A stretch of DNA of 64,000 bases, taken from assembly GCF_000143415.4 (NCBI RefSeq), contig NW_003314265.1, positions 3,530,443 to 3,594,442 on the forward strand. The letters are read 5' to 3'. The notes beneath the pieces are model-generated. The model worked only from the letters and a program-made list of their open reading frames with translations. It searched no databases and had not been told where the DNA came from. Of this stretch, positions 53,701-64,000 are shown piece after piece. This stretch comes from Selaginella moellendorffii (lineage: Eukaryota; Streptophyta; Lycopodiopsida; Selaginellales; Selaginellaceae). Made by a program: the position numbers and the translations under genes. The stretch's first letter is position 1; each line of letters begins with the position of its first letter.

Positions 53701-56700
53701 ACAGAACCAGGATTGTCTTACCTTTCGATAGATCCGTGACTAAAGCCTCCATACTATACGCTTGCTGCAAGGATTTGAATGAAAAATGCTTAGCATAAAC
53801 GTGATACTTGCAAAACTTACCACATTTTCAATTGCAAAACTGAACACCTCATTCCATAAGAGAGAAACTCTATCGCCATCAGGACCAGTCTTACCACTGG
53901 GATTCACACACCTCGTGCGAGCACTTTGATACTGAAACTGGTGCTGCTCAGCGGTCTTCAACTGCGGCAGCAGACGGACAGCGACCATGTATTGTCTACC
54001 ACCGAATCCATCGTCTTTCGGTACCTGTGATCGGACAGTGGAGCTAAAAAACATTTGTAAAAACAACAGCAACTATACCTCAGCGTCACATAGCGCCAAC
54101 GTCAAGACTGTCACGGACTTCCGTCTGACAGATTCGTTGGTGAATGGGTCCTGCAAACTCATGACACTCGGTGTTCTGAAAGTTTCAGATTCTCCCGATT
54201 CGATTGGCGTTATTTTTATACTGGAGTCTTCATCCAAATGTCGGCAATAGAACCTCTGGCCAAGGTCGTTATGACATACAATCTGAAGTTTTCTTTCCTG
54301 CACAGTTTGCTTCCTGGCTCCACCCCGTCCCTAGCAACAATCATGTGAGTCTGACCCTGCGTATACTACAAAATACCTTGGGTGCCGCGTCCATGCTAAC
54401 AAGCTTATTCCAGCTTGAGTATGCGTCTAGCAACATGTTGAGGTTTGCGGTCGAAACATTGATATTTAAGTCGCTTGTCGCTGCTACACTCACTTGCGAC
54501 TGACTGGAGCACAAAGATGTAGATTCCTTCGTATATCTGAATAAGAAAGACATTAGCCAAATCCCAAACAAATACAAACTTACTTACCTCACATAGCCTT
54601 CCGTCTGCTCAACCAGAGGCTCCCAAGCGTCACACCGTCCATTGTAAGAAGTAGCAACCATCGAAAAATGTGCAGTAGATTCCATTGCATCAGGTGTTCC
54701 GTGCACGCTACCGGTTAATCCGTTCAGTGAAACATTGACAAGAGGTGCTACCTGTAAAATACAAAACGTAAGATAAAAAAACAGGTGAAGCCTACCGTTA
54801 CCATTCCGCCAAAATCATCAAATATAGTCGCGGAGACTCGTCGAATTTCGCCATCACCGACTAAATTGTCAGTATTACTTTGATTTCCAATGTCCTTAAG
54901 CTTAAAAGCCAACTGCTTTGGAGGCGCTTCTTGAGTGATATTAGTAACAAAAGTCGCCGCCTTAGACTGTCAAGATACACATTAGAAGTAGAAGGCTTTT
55001 GCAACCATTTTTTACCTCGTGGTCCATAGTTTGCAAAGGCCAGATGCTTATGTCGTCGTTCAATCGCTTTACTTGTCTACCGTCCCACAAGCTGGGCGAA
55101 GAAAACTCCGTCTCAAGTACAAAGTCGTTGCGAACACAGCGAATTTTGTCACTAGCCTCAGCATCTAGAGTGTAGCCTCGAATTGCTAGACAGCCGAGAG
55201 CTGCATACCCGGGAGGGGCCACAGGAAACCAAAAGGTTACAGGCTTCAGTCCCTTCTTTTCGTGAATAACACCCATCTTCACAAACTTCAGCGGCTTTTG
55301 TAGTAAGACATTATCCTGAGTGTCTTGAAGGGTGAAAGCCACACTTGGTGGTTCATACCTACAAAAAAGAAAAAGAACTGTCAAACGCTTTTTAAAATAA
55401 AAAGGAGAGTCCCATACCCTTCAACTGCTATGTCGCCAAGGATTACGCATCTCGAAGGTGTTACTGGCCTCCAGATGGAAACACTCTTCTTTGACTTGGC
55501 ACCTTTATCCCACCATATGAGCTTGAAACGAGTAACAGTGGTAAGAAGTACACCGTTGTCTTCATCAGATGAACGAGCACTTTCGCCGCTTGTCTTTGTA
55601 GTGCCAAAACGATCTTCGGCTTTTTCAAGTTCGAAAGCAACGTGCCGGAGCTCGTAGATTCTAGAGCTATGAGGTTTCCTGAGCGCAGAAATGGGGAAGA
55701 AAGACGCGCTCGAATTATCAGCGCGCCAAAATGCCCACTCCTGCTCAGTAGTGCCGTTCACCTGGATGCAGTCCCTCATGTACCATTCCGTGACAAGCTG
55801 CTTGAGCACGCACAGTGTTGGACTTGCCGACGGAGGACTTCGTCCGATTGATGCTACGCAACCCAAAACAACGTAGCCTTCGGGTGCTATAGGCAGCCAC
55901 ACACAGCACTGCTCACTGTCATCTTCATTTGCGGACGAGGACCAGACGAGTCGAAAGTCTACCGGCTTCTTGAGATGCACAAGGTTCATATTCATCGCAA
56001 TCACGCCTTTGGAAGGCGGCTCATCCCTGTAAAGGAGTTGCATGAGCAAGGATTAAAATACACGAAAACAGAGTACTTACACAACAGTCAAGCAATCACC
56101 AAGAACAGTAAAGCCTGGAGGTGCGCGCGGTCGCCAGAACGTTATCTGGGAAGAGCCACTTCTTACTGCTTAAAAAACATCTAAGTCCAATGTTGATGGA
56201 ACTTAAAGATACTACCTTCATCGGCCCATATCCTGTCGAACTCAGTACATTCGACAGCAATCTTTTTCGAAGTAAGTAGTATTAGAGATTGTGCATCCTC
56301 TTGTAGTTTAAGGATAAGCTGAATCATACTGAAGGTCAAGTTGCAAACCACGTCCGACATTGTCGCGTGCAGATTTTGCTTCGTGGACACCTTTGAGTAC
56401 CGGCAATTGGTGTCTACAGGTTCCAAAACATAAATTCCCCTCCGACCTTGAATACAAAAGTTGTTGGCTTTTGCAGATACTTCGAGATCGTCTCCTTTCA
56501 TTACAAGCCTTGAAAAAAAATAAAAAGAAAAATAAAAATAAAAATATGAGAGACAGAAATAACAGGAATTCTCTACCTCGAAAAGATATCCATTTTCGCA
56601 AAGAGCAGCTGATCTTTAATATCTGAAGAACTGCCTCCAGACGTATGCATCACAAGTTCTGGGCCTATTGCCTACAAAAAATCATGAGAAGAGAATACGT

Positions 56701-59700
56701 GATGATTTAGACATACCTGTAAGTCGAAAGTGAGTTCAGCCTTTGTTGACGTGTTGTTTTTCTTGTTGGCACTTTCATCATCACCTTCTGGAGGTTGCTC
56801 GTCCTTCCATTCAAAAAAGACGCCATCATGTTTGGAAGCGGAGTACGAGCTGTTGCTACCCAGCAAGACGAAGCGATCCAGACAGCGGGCATTCTGTAAA
56901 GAGATGGTGTTAGAATAGTAGAAAATCAACAAGCCACGCGAGAGCTTACCTCAATAACCACGTTCCTAAACCGAAGTGACTTTCCATGGCCGACTACGAC
57001 AAGAGGCCCTTCAAAAGAATCGCCTACAGGATCTCCGCTAGCGTCTGTCAACCGGATACGACCGCCTCCTCCGTCATAAATATAAATCTCAATATTCTCG
57101 TCGTCTGCCACAAGAGCATGCTTCGGTGACAAGGTAACCTCGTCAGAATCTTGAAAGTACGGAGATTTGTGCAGGAACAGCCAGTTCTTCATGTCGAAAG
57201 GAAGCTCGTCATTGCCTCCGGTATTGCTCCCTAGTACGTCAGCAATGGAAGGAATAAAGAACTCCGCAACAGCCAGGAGAAAATCTAAAGCCAATAAAAC
57301 TCGAGGTCGTTGTATCCGCAAAGTGATCATTTGGGAAGCTGGATTTAGTTTGGCGTCCAAGACCAGCATCACAAGACGCGAACCTTCAATTTCGTCTCTG
57401 TTCAGTAGGTTTGAATCATCACTAGCCATTCCAACCATAAACTTTAGCTCCGGCTCTATGCCTTCACGATCATCAGAAACGTTCAGAAAATCAAGGCTGG
57501 CCATGATATATTGTTCCTCATTACTGGACATCTTATAAGCTGCCCAGACACCACTAACCTGTAATAGCTTTTGTTACATAAAACAGAAAAGATGTCGAAA
57601 GTACCTGTATGCTGGCTAGTGGCGTATATTGCGTTCTTCCAATGAATACAGCCAGCTCTATTATGGAGACGTCGACCGTCAGCTTGAGAGTTGTCCAGAC
57701 CTCCGAGGAATTGCTCGCAGATGTGCTACCTTCTTGCACATCTTTCGTTTCAGTATGTGGAGCCTCCTCCTTCTCCTCCTCTTTCTGCTCCTCTTTCTGC
57801 TCCTCTTTCTCCTCCTCTTTCTCCTCCGCTTTCTCCTTCCCTTTTCCTGGCTGGCATACAGGAGGTGACAGATTTGGTGCTTCAGATAGATTACTGGTAC
57901 AACAGTCTATCATAAGCTGGTACTCCTTGTCTGACATTGCTGCTTTCAGCAGTTGAACCTGAACTCACGGTTAAGGACTCATACAAAGAAAACAAACATA
58001 CCTCGACTGATGCATCAATCGCTGGGAGCTGTCGCCTGAGGTCGCGCAAGGTCCTTCTCACAGTCACAACCAGGCCACTAGAGTCTTTGATGATATTTTC
58101 TCCAAATTTTCCATTCATAGACACCACGAGATGGATGTTTTCAACCTGCAAATAGGAAAGTGATGACTTTTGAGCTTGTCAATAACTATCATACCTTTAG
58201 AGAAATAAGTTCCAAACGAATGCCTCCTATGTCTTCTTTTCCTCCTCCTAGCCACTGGAACGTATTTATTACATGGATATGAAGTACATCCAGCTCCAAA
58301 AAACTGAACGAGTACAACAGTTGAGCTGAGCAGAACATTCAAAAGAATTAAAAAATACCTATTGCTGTTGGTGTCTTTGGGAAAAATCACGATAGGTTTG
58401 TTCAGCGATAAGTCAAGCTTCATAGCTGGCGCTCCTTGAACCTCAGATTGCGTGAACGTTTTCTCAGCGTCACCAACTTTATCTTTCAGTTTTACTATAT
58501 ATCCAGGATCGGCAGGAACAAGGCCCAAAAAATAAGACGATATCTGCAGATTGTACAAGTATGACCTTGGATCAGAAAGAACAAATCTGAGCACCTACTT
58601 CTTGGATAAACCGATGAAGATATACAACACGAACTTCAGAAAGCTGTCCAGAAAGACTAAACTCGTAGCCCTCGTAATCGTCATCGTCTTCATTGAACGA
58701 AACGAATTCCAACTGCGAGAACTCCGAAATCAACAAACACATGTTGCTTAACCTACACGTACCTCAACAAATGATTTCCCTGCTGGATCACGCATGTCAA
58801 CCAACCAATAATAGGGATGTCCTCCTTTGAGACTGTCATCAGTAATTCGAAGGTTTCCAAGCGTAGCAACAATTGCATAAGATGCGGGAAAAATCTGCAG
58901 TTATTAAAGTGAGCCTTTGCATGCAACAAAACCGTTCGTACCTTCACAGTTACGTGAAGATGTTCTTGAGACAACGTAGCCAGCTGATGCCCGTCATCAC
59001 GATTCAAAACTAGTTGAGCACGATCCATATCCAGAATAAGCAAAAACACCACACGAACTTTTCCTGTGCCAAGTAAACCTTTCACCACCGAGTCCTTTCT
59101 ATCAAACATTGGAACAGATCCACTTTGATGAACGTCTGCTGGAGTTATAAGACTGACGACGTCTTTAGAATCGCCCGGCTCAGACTGTGGAGTGTCGGAT
59201 TTTGGTTCCACAGAAGTGGTTATAGCAGTAACAAAATCCATAAGGGCAACCAGCGTTGGTCGATTAAGATAAAATGCAAGAGTTGCTAATGATACTTTCA
59301 CCTGTAACATACATAAATAACCAAATTGTGAGCTGCTTAACACAGATGTGTACCTGCTTATCGATGTTGCTGTAAGATGTAGCTTCAGGGGCGCTGAGAA
59401 TCACTTGAGCTTTGATAAAACTTTTCAGCTCCTGATCACGTCCAAAAGTTAGTTGGTCCTCTAGAGGAGGAAGCAAATCAGGAGTTCTGACGAACTCGCT
59501 TCTTTTCTCGTGAAAGCTAGAATCCGCATCATAAAACTGTGAAGAAGAACGCCTTGAGAGAACACTTTTACCAGAACCGTCCTCTTGCGATGTCTTTTCG
59601 AAATCGAACTCATCGGAACTGTCAAAGAATCTCTCAGCTGGCGAATTTTCTCTGGCAATGCTCTCTTTCTGCGGATTGTTCAGTTCTGACTCCGATATGG

Positions 59701-62700
59701 TTGACCGAGCAAGATAACGGCATGACGGTGACGTTTGTCCATACCATCTGTCCTCGATTTCGAGAGAGAGTAAAGCCGCACCAACTGCCATATCGTTGTC
59801 CCTCATAAGAAACTCCACCTTTACATAACCATGTACTCTGTCAGTAAATGACGTACACTAGAAAGCGTAACATGCCACTTGCCTTGCTTCCGATAGCTCG
59901 CAGTTCGAGTAAAGATCCTTCTTCTCCCAATAGAACTTGTTCCCGATCACTATGCCCCTGAAAGTTACAAACTATGAGAATCAGCTAAAAACACGTAGTT
60001 TCTCACGTACCGTTTTGGTACTAGCAATACAGATCTTCAACTCATCCAACGTCCCAGTTAAAAACAGTTTTTCTTTTTCCCCAGCAGGTCCAACAGGAGA
60101 GACATTCTTATCTTTGGAATCTTTGCCTGCTGTTCCGCGAACCACAGCCTGCGAGCTCTGATGAACATTGTAGCAAACTGTCCTTTTAAGAAACAGTAAA
60201 AAGAAAAAAAGAAACGTACATTTAGCTTACGAATGATAGCCATAAAATGTGCCCGCCAGTTTTCTAGAGTATCCTCGTCCTTGAATCGTAATATCACAGC
60301 ACTTACAGACTCTACCACCTGCAAAGTGCTTCTCAGTTGTGATGAACTACTACGTAATCGTACCTACCTTTTTACTAAATTGTTCCGGATCGCATAATGC
60401 AAGCACGTGTGCAATACCTCCCACTGATTCAGGTGGAATCAGATATACTTGCTTGCCGAACAGGCTGAAAATTACAAACCGTAATTACAAACAAAATTAT
60501 AAAGAAAGTATCATTGTTAGCAAGCTTACCTCACGCAGTGCTCATATGATTCAGAGGACACAGATTCCAAAATATAGAAAGAAGGCGCCGCTATAACTCC
60601 GTAACGATGATTCCAAACGGCCTCCCTGTTTCCCATACCCTGGACACAGATAACACTGAAGGATCACTCATAGGTGTTAATAACAAGTACCTTCCAAGCA
60701 AGAACAGTAAGATCTCCTTCAAAATCGGCTGGCTCCCAGGGACGAACCGATACATCTGTAGAACCGCCTTGTAACAGTTCCACAACTTGCATAAGCCTAT
60801 GATATCTAGCAGGAGAAAAATGTACAGCCACAGAAGGCACTCGCACGGCCACTCGTGTAGATGGGTATGAAGGATGAGGAACACATATCTGAAAAGAGAA
60901 AAGGAAACTTTGAAGGTCTTTACGAGCACGAAGACTTTACCTGCTGCAGCAAGGCAAAAACGGCACATTTCTCAATTACGGGCAGAACTCCTGAATCTTT
61001 GGAAGAGTGAACCGCATCCCAATCGCAGTCGCCGTCAACCAAAAAGCCAGACACGTCGTTTAGCTGCATTTTGAAGCACATGTACATCTCACTCTCCTCC
61101 TGGGAAATTCGTTGCTCTTCACCCTGTGTGAAGATTTTTAGATTCAGATTCAATCATATAACAAGAGCAATACCCGTTCCGTCTTCATTTTGAAATGCCC
61201 CAAATCAAGCATGAGTTTAGTCCGCTGTGAGTTTTTTGGATAAAAATCTGTTGGAATGGTGACTTTGGGAGCAGCTATGTCCAAAAATAATGAGAACCTG
61301 CAACAAGTATATAACAGCTAGTTCAAATAAATTTGCCTCTACCTGGGACGATTTTTTAAAGCCTCATTGAATTGCTGTTGCGTTTTCCTTGTAACTTCGT
61401 CCAAAGTCATCTTCAAAAGTAGAGACAAGAGTAAGCAAAGCCGAAACCACTAAAGTCATTCTCTTACCTGAAATGCCGCAGCCGTCTGTATTGCAACTTC
61501 ACGGCTTACAGATGTCCTGCTACTGAAAAACGCAATGACCCTGTCGATGCTTGCTTTGTGGTACTGCAGAAAAAGATAGATAGTACGCAAATCTTACACT
61601 AATGCTGTGAGACTCACCGTAATATAGCAAGGAGAGGCTCCTGCAGACAGACTCCAGTCAAGATCCTCATTCACTGGAGCTAACGAAAATGTGGCACTCA
61701 GAGCATCAAGATGACTGGCACTCTAGAGAGGAAAACAGTAAGGAAGTATGACAGAAAAAGAGCGTAACTGTACCTCCGCAAGTAATCCTTCGGGACAACA
61801 GATTTTGTACGACTCGAGTTTGAGATCGAAGTCTTTGGCTTCGGAATAAAGCCTGATACTACTTTGTAGCCCTTCGCAAGACAGGGTTAGAAGCTCCTCT
61901 TCGTTTTCCGAAATGAGTTTCGACGCGTTGTAATGCATTTGAACTTGCAAAACCGTATGCAGCATATTTGGTGCGTCCTGACCCGGCATCAAGGTCGACG
62001 GCTTGCCTTCTTGATAGCCAATAGCTTGATTCAATTGCTGCCATTCGTCATCGGAGAGGCCTCTTGGTTCACCGCCCCCATCAGATTGGCCACCCCTGAG
62101 AAAAAACGTCGAACGATTGATCACGTCACCAGAAGAGTACGTCGACCTTACCATCCGAACGGCCACCATCTTTTTTTAGCTTGTTCTTTCTCATGCTCAG
62201 CATTCTCTCTTCTAGCTTGATCTGCCAGTGTATGCGCAATAGTTCTGAAAAATAATGGTAAGAGCAACAAAAGGAGAAATTAATAACTAAATAAAATCGT
62301 ATCCACCTCCATTGAACAATAACATCCTTGTTGAGACTTGATTCAAGCTGTCTGATCCCATCATCATCATTGATTGAAATACGATCGGGATTTGCCAGCA
62401 AACATTTTGCATAGCTAGACAGGTACTGTTTCCGCATACGTGCATGGTGTAAAAGCTGATCCCAGCTCAAATGGCCACTGCAAACCTCCCATCAGAGCTT
62501 GCCAAAACATAAAGATGTTAAAATACCTGGCCTTCCTGTTCTTTTCTATTGTAGCTTTAATGGCATATTGCCACCAAGCTGCTGGATCTTCTGCAACTGT
62601 AACTTTTGGGCGGTAATGTGCATGTTCTACACGCATGTTGAACGTCGAAATGTTGTCGAAAAGCGTCAATACATCCCGATATTGGGGCTGTTTAACAATG

Positions 62701-63948
62701 CTGGTTAGCTTGCATATTAAAAAAAAATGTTACCTCTGAAAGACAAAGTGTAACATTTTCAAGCACGACTGCTGCAGTTTGAGCAGGTTTGTCCGCACTT
62801 CTTTCGTCACGTGTGCCTAGTTTACTGTACCGTGCCATGCCATCCACGGGCTGTAAGAGAAACGCGTGGTGGACTTTCTCAGCATCCTCGCGAACACCAG
62901 GTTCAAATGCCTGATAGTAAACGTCAAGCATACGTCCAAAAACAAAAACTACAAACATGCCTTGCTCCAGCCTTCAGGCGAAAGATTTTCAAAGTCCAAG
63001 TCCCATGGTTTCGACTTGCAATCGAAATAAAATGCTAGCCTTTTCAGCTCACCGGACTGCTCAGCGGCCAACATTAACGAAATATGGACACAAGAAAATT
63101 CAAATCTCTACCTTGTTGATTTTATCTAACGCGCCCCCGGAGACAAATAGCTCTTTCCCATTGTCATCAACAGTAACAGCAGCAAGTTTTTCCAGAGTAA
63201 CTCCAATGGCAAATGGCTGCTCAGGATTGCTAAAGAAGAAACGAATCAGGAGAAAAGTTCGAGAAAAATCCAACGTACCTTTCAGTGTCCTCAAATCTGA
63301 TGTGAATGTTTGTAACAGAAAGCTTTATATTGGAAATTATAGTTCCAATCAACGATCCCAGCCAAGAGTTATTCTAGAGTGGAAAACAAAAAAGATTCAG
63401 TACAGTAAACCATTACCAAGCTACTCAAGGTACGCACCATCTCGGTCTGTTGCTGCTGCCCTTGGTCTTGCGTAGAAGTGACAAGAGCGGTTTCATGTTC
63501 CTACAGCGATGACGAGAAAATTAAGGTCCAGATTTAGAGAAAGAGAAAAGGCAAAACGCTTGCCTTGATATACTGATATCTGGCTTCTTCAACCGCATCG
63601 TCATCAGCACCTTCGACTTTGAATGAAGGCTCCGCCAGCACAAATATGCGATCAAGAGTCACAATAACAGGCTCTTGTCCCAGCCGGCTCCACGGAACTT
63701 TCAATTTTACGGATCCCAGAAATCCAGCTTTGACTTTAATGGGGAGCTTCAATTCCAGTAAAGCTTCCGGTTTGAGCTGCATATTCGTGAGCTCCACATT
63801 TCCTGAGAAATCTCAAAGTCAAAAGAGGAAACCAAAAAGAAAACGGAGTACCTTGCCATGCACTGATCTTCAAGGCCTCCTTGGAGACCCCTTTGACGTA
63901 CTTCCCCAAATACTTTTGGAGATAGAACGCAACGTAGTCCTCCAACAT
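47780..63948 (-). CDS. VPS13: VPS13 bridge-like lipid-transfer protein (plant VPS13M-type), more than 50 exons
   Basis: A giant protein of roughly 4,000 residues that would channel lipids between membranes at contact sites. ATG 63948 gives the chorein N-terminus MLEDYVAFYLQKYLGKYVKG, followed by VELTNMQLKPEALLELKLPI and KAGFLGSVKLKVPWSRLG. Repeating beta-groove segments continue to about 57 kb. A PH domain is inserted at 60222-60640. A Glu/Lys-rich linker lies at 57690-57890, Vps62-type repeats at 54990-56170, a C2-like segment at 53740-54072 and the SHR-BD/VAB region at 52190-53570. Further repeats fall near the C-terminus (VTIWKPRAPAGYESLGYVAS, 48000-48110). The stop is at 47780. This layout fits Arabidopsis VPS13M1/M2 rather than SHRUBBY, from memory. 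Introns are 45-80 bp. No frame break was noticed, but not every junction was checked. Confidence 0.93.
52190..53570 (-). other. SHR-BD/VAB adaptor-binding region in VPS13
   Basis: Contains PVSAEYSVHDSSRIRGYRMQ, LSGEVAEIYNADVRRPVYLS and SLQLRPQFDGYGWTQAVLC, typical of the SHR-BD (VAB) domain that binds membrane-targeting adaptors. Confidence 0.8.
54990..56170 (-). other. Vps62-type repeats in VPS13
   Basis: Four variants of the pattern W.P..P.G(Y/F)..LG are coded in a row: TFWRPRAPPGFTVLGD, WLPIAPEGYVVLGCVAS, IWRPVTPSRCVILGDIAVEG and FWFPVAPPGYAALGCLAIRG. Two more occur near the C-terminus. This is the Vps62/DUF946-like module. Confidence 0.8.
57690..57890 (-). other. Glu/Lys/Gln low-complexity linker in VPS13
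   Basis: A run of EEKEEEKEEQKEEQKEEEKE coded by CTCCTCTTT-type repeats on the plus strand. It is a likely flexible or helical linker between groove segments, prone to length change. Confidence 0.85.
60222..60640 (-). other. PH domain inside VPS13
   Basis: Exons encode NHRYGVIAAPSFYILESVSS, then LFGKQVYLIPPESVGGIAHV, and finally VILRFKDEDTLENWRAHFMA with the conserved Trp of the PH C-terminal helix. An internal PH domain is characteristic of plant VPS13M proteins. Confidence 0.75.
63500..63948 (-). other. VPS13 chorein N-terminal domain coding segment
   Basis: First exons of VPS13. The order LEDYVAFYLQKYLGKYVKG, LSI/KISAWQG, VELTNMQLKPEALL, VPWSRLGQEPVIVTLDRIF is the classic chorein start, which forms the lipid entry end anchored at the donor membrane. 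Confidence 0.9.
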
Positions 63949-64000
63949 GGTTGCAGCACCAAAGCGATTGCTCTCTAGCTAGCCCACATTACCTCCGATC

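Overview
The window is nuclear DNA of a land plant and most probably of the lycophyte Selaginella (S. moellendorffii-like). This is an inference. It rests on very short introns (about 45-70 bp) in nearly every gene, tight spacing (the receptor-like protein and the PPR gene at 8.0 kb converge 36 bp apart), several PPR genes and PPR relics including a DYW-type editing factor, a cycloartenol synthase, a class III peroxidase, cytosolic glutamine synthetase, and a gene resembling the sperm/flagellar TEX47 family, as expected in a plant with swimming sperm.

Layout. 0-13 kb: cytosolic glutamine synthetase (+), a DYW-type PPR protein (+), an LRR receptor-like protein (+), an E-type PPR protein (-) and a casein kinase I (-). 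13-22 kb: a DGAT3-like thioredoxin-fold [2Fe-2S] protein (+), an unnamed probable chloroplast protein (-) divergent from the mitochondrial import chaperone TIM8 (+), a GT47 exostosin-family glycosyltransferase (+) and a glutaredoxin-domain protein with a C-terminal zinc-finger-like tail (+). 22-34 kb: an unrecognised gene (-), a syntaxin (SYP2-like) relic, an orphan cysteine-rich ORF (-), the TEX47-like gene (-), a class III peroxidase (+) followed by a peroxidase relic, a new small coiled-coil/proline-rich gene (+), an aldo-keto reductase with altered catalytic residues (-) and a conserved plant membrane protein (-).

34-47 kb is the most unusual part. A cycloartenol synthase gene (+) is followed by a protein disulfide isomerase gene (-). 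The same pair then appears again in mirror image: a decayed PDI 3' end (+) and a second oxidosqualene cyclase (-). This is a large inverted duplication whose centre holds a gag-like retroelement relic, a PPR relic, nested short inverted repeats and a small telomere-repeat tract. The second cyclase keeps its frames and its DCTAE catalytic motif. However, it carries substitutions at positions known to control product specificity or to line the active site (Ile to Val at the residue matching Arabidopsis CAS1 481, and Trp to Leu at the residue matching human LSS 581). Its start codon falls in a 132-bp assembly gap.

47.8-63.9 kb is one very large minus-strand gene for a VPS13 bridge-like lipid-transfer protein with an N-terminal chorein domain, a PH domain, a C2-like segment, an SHR-BD/VAB adaptor-binding region and several Vps62-type repeats.

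No CRISPR array, rRNA, functional tRNA or prokaryotic operon was seen. Exon joins were read by eye from GT/AG sites and conserved protein frame, so internal exon ends are approximate except where stated.
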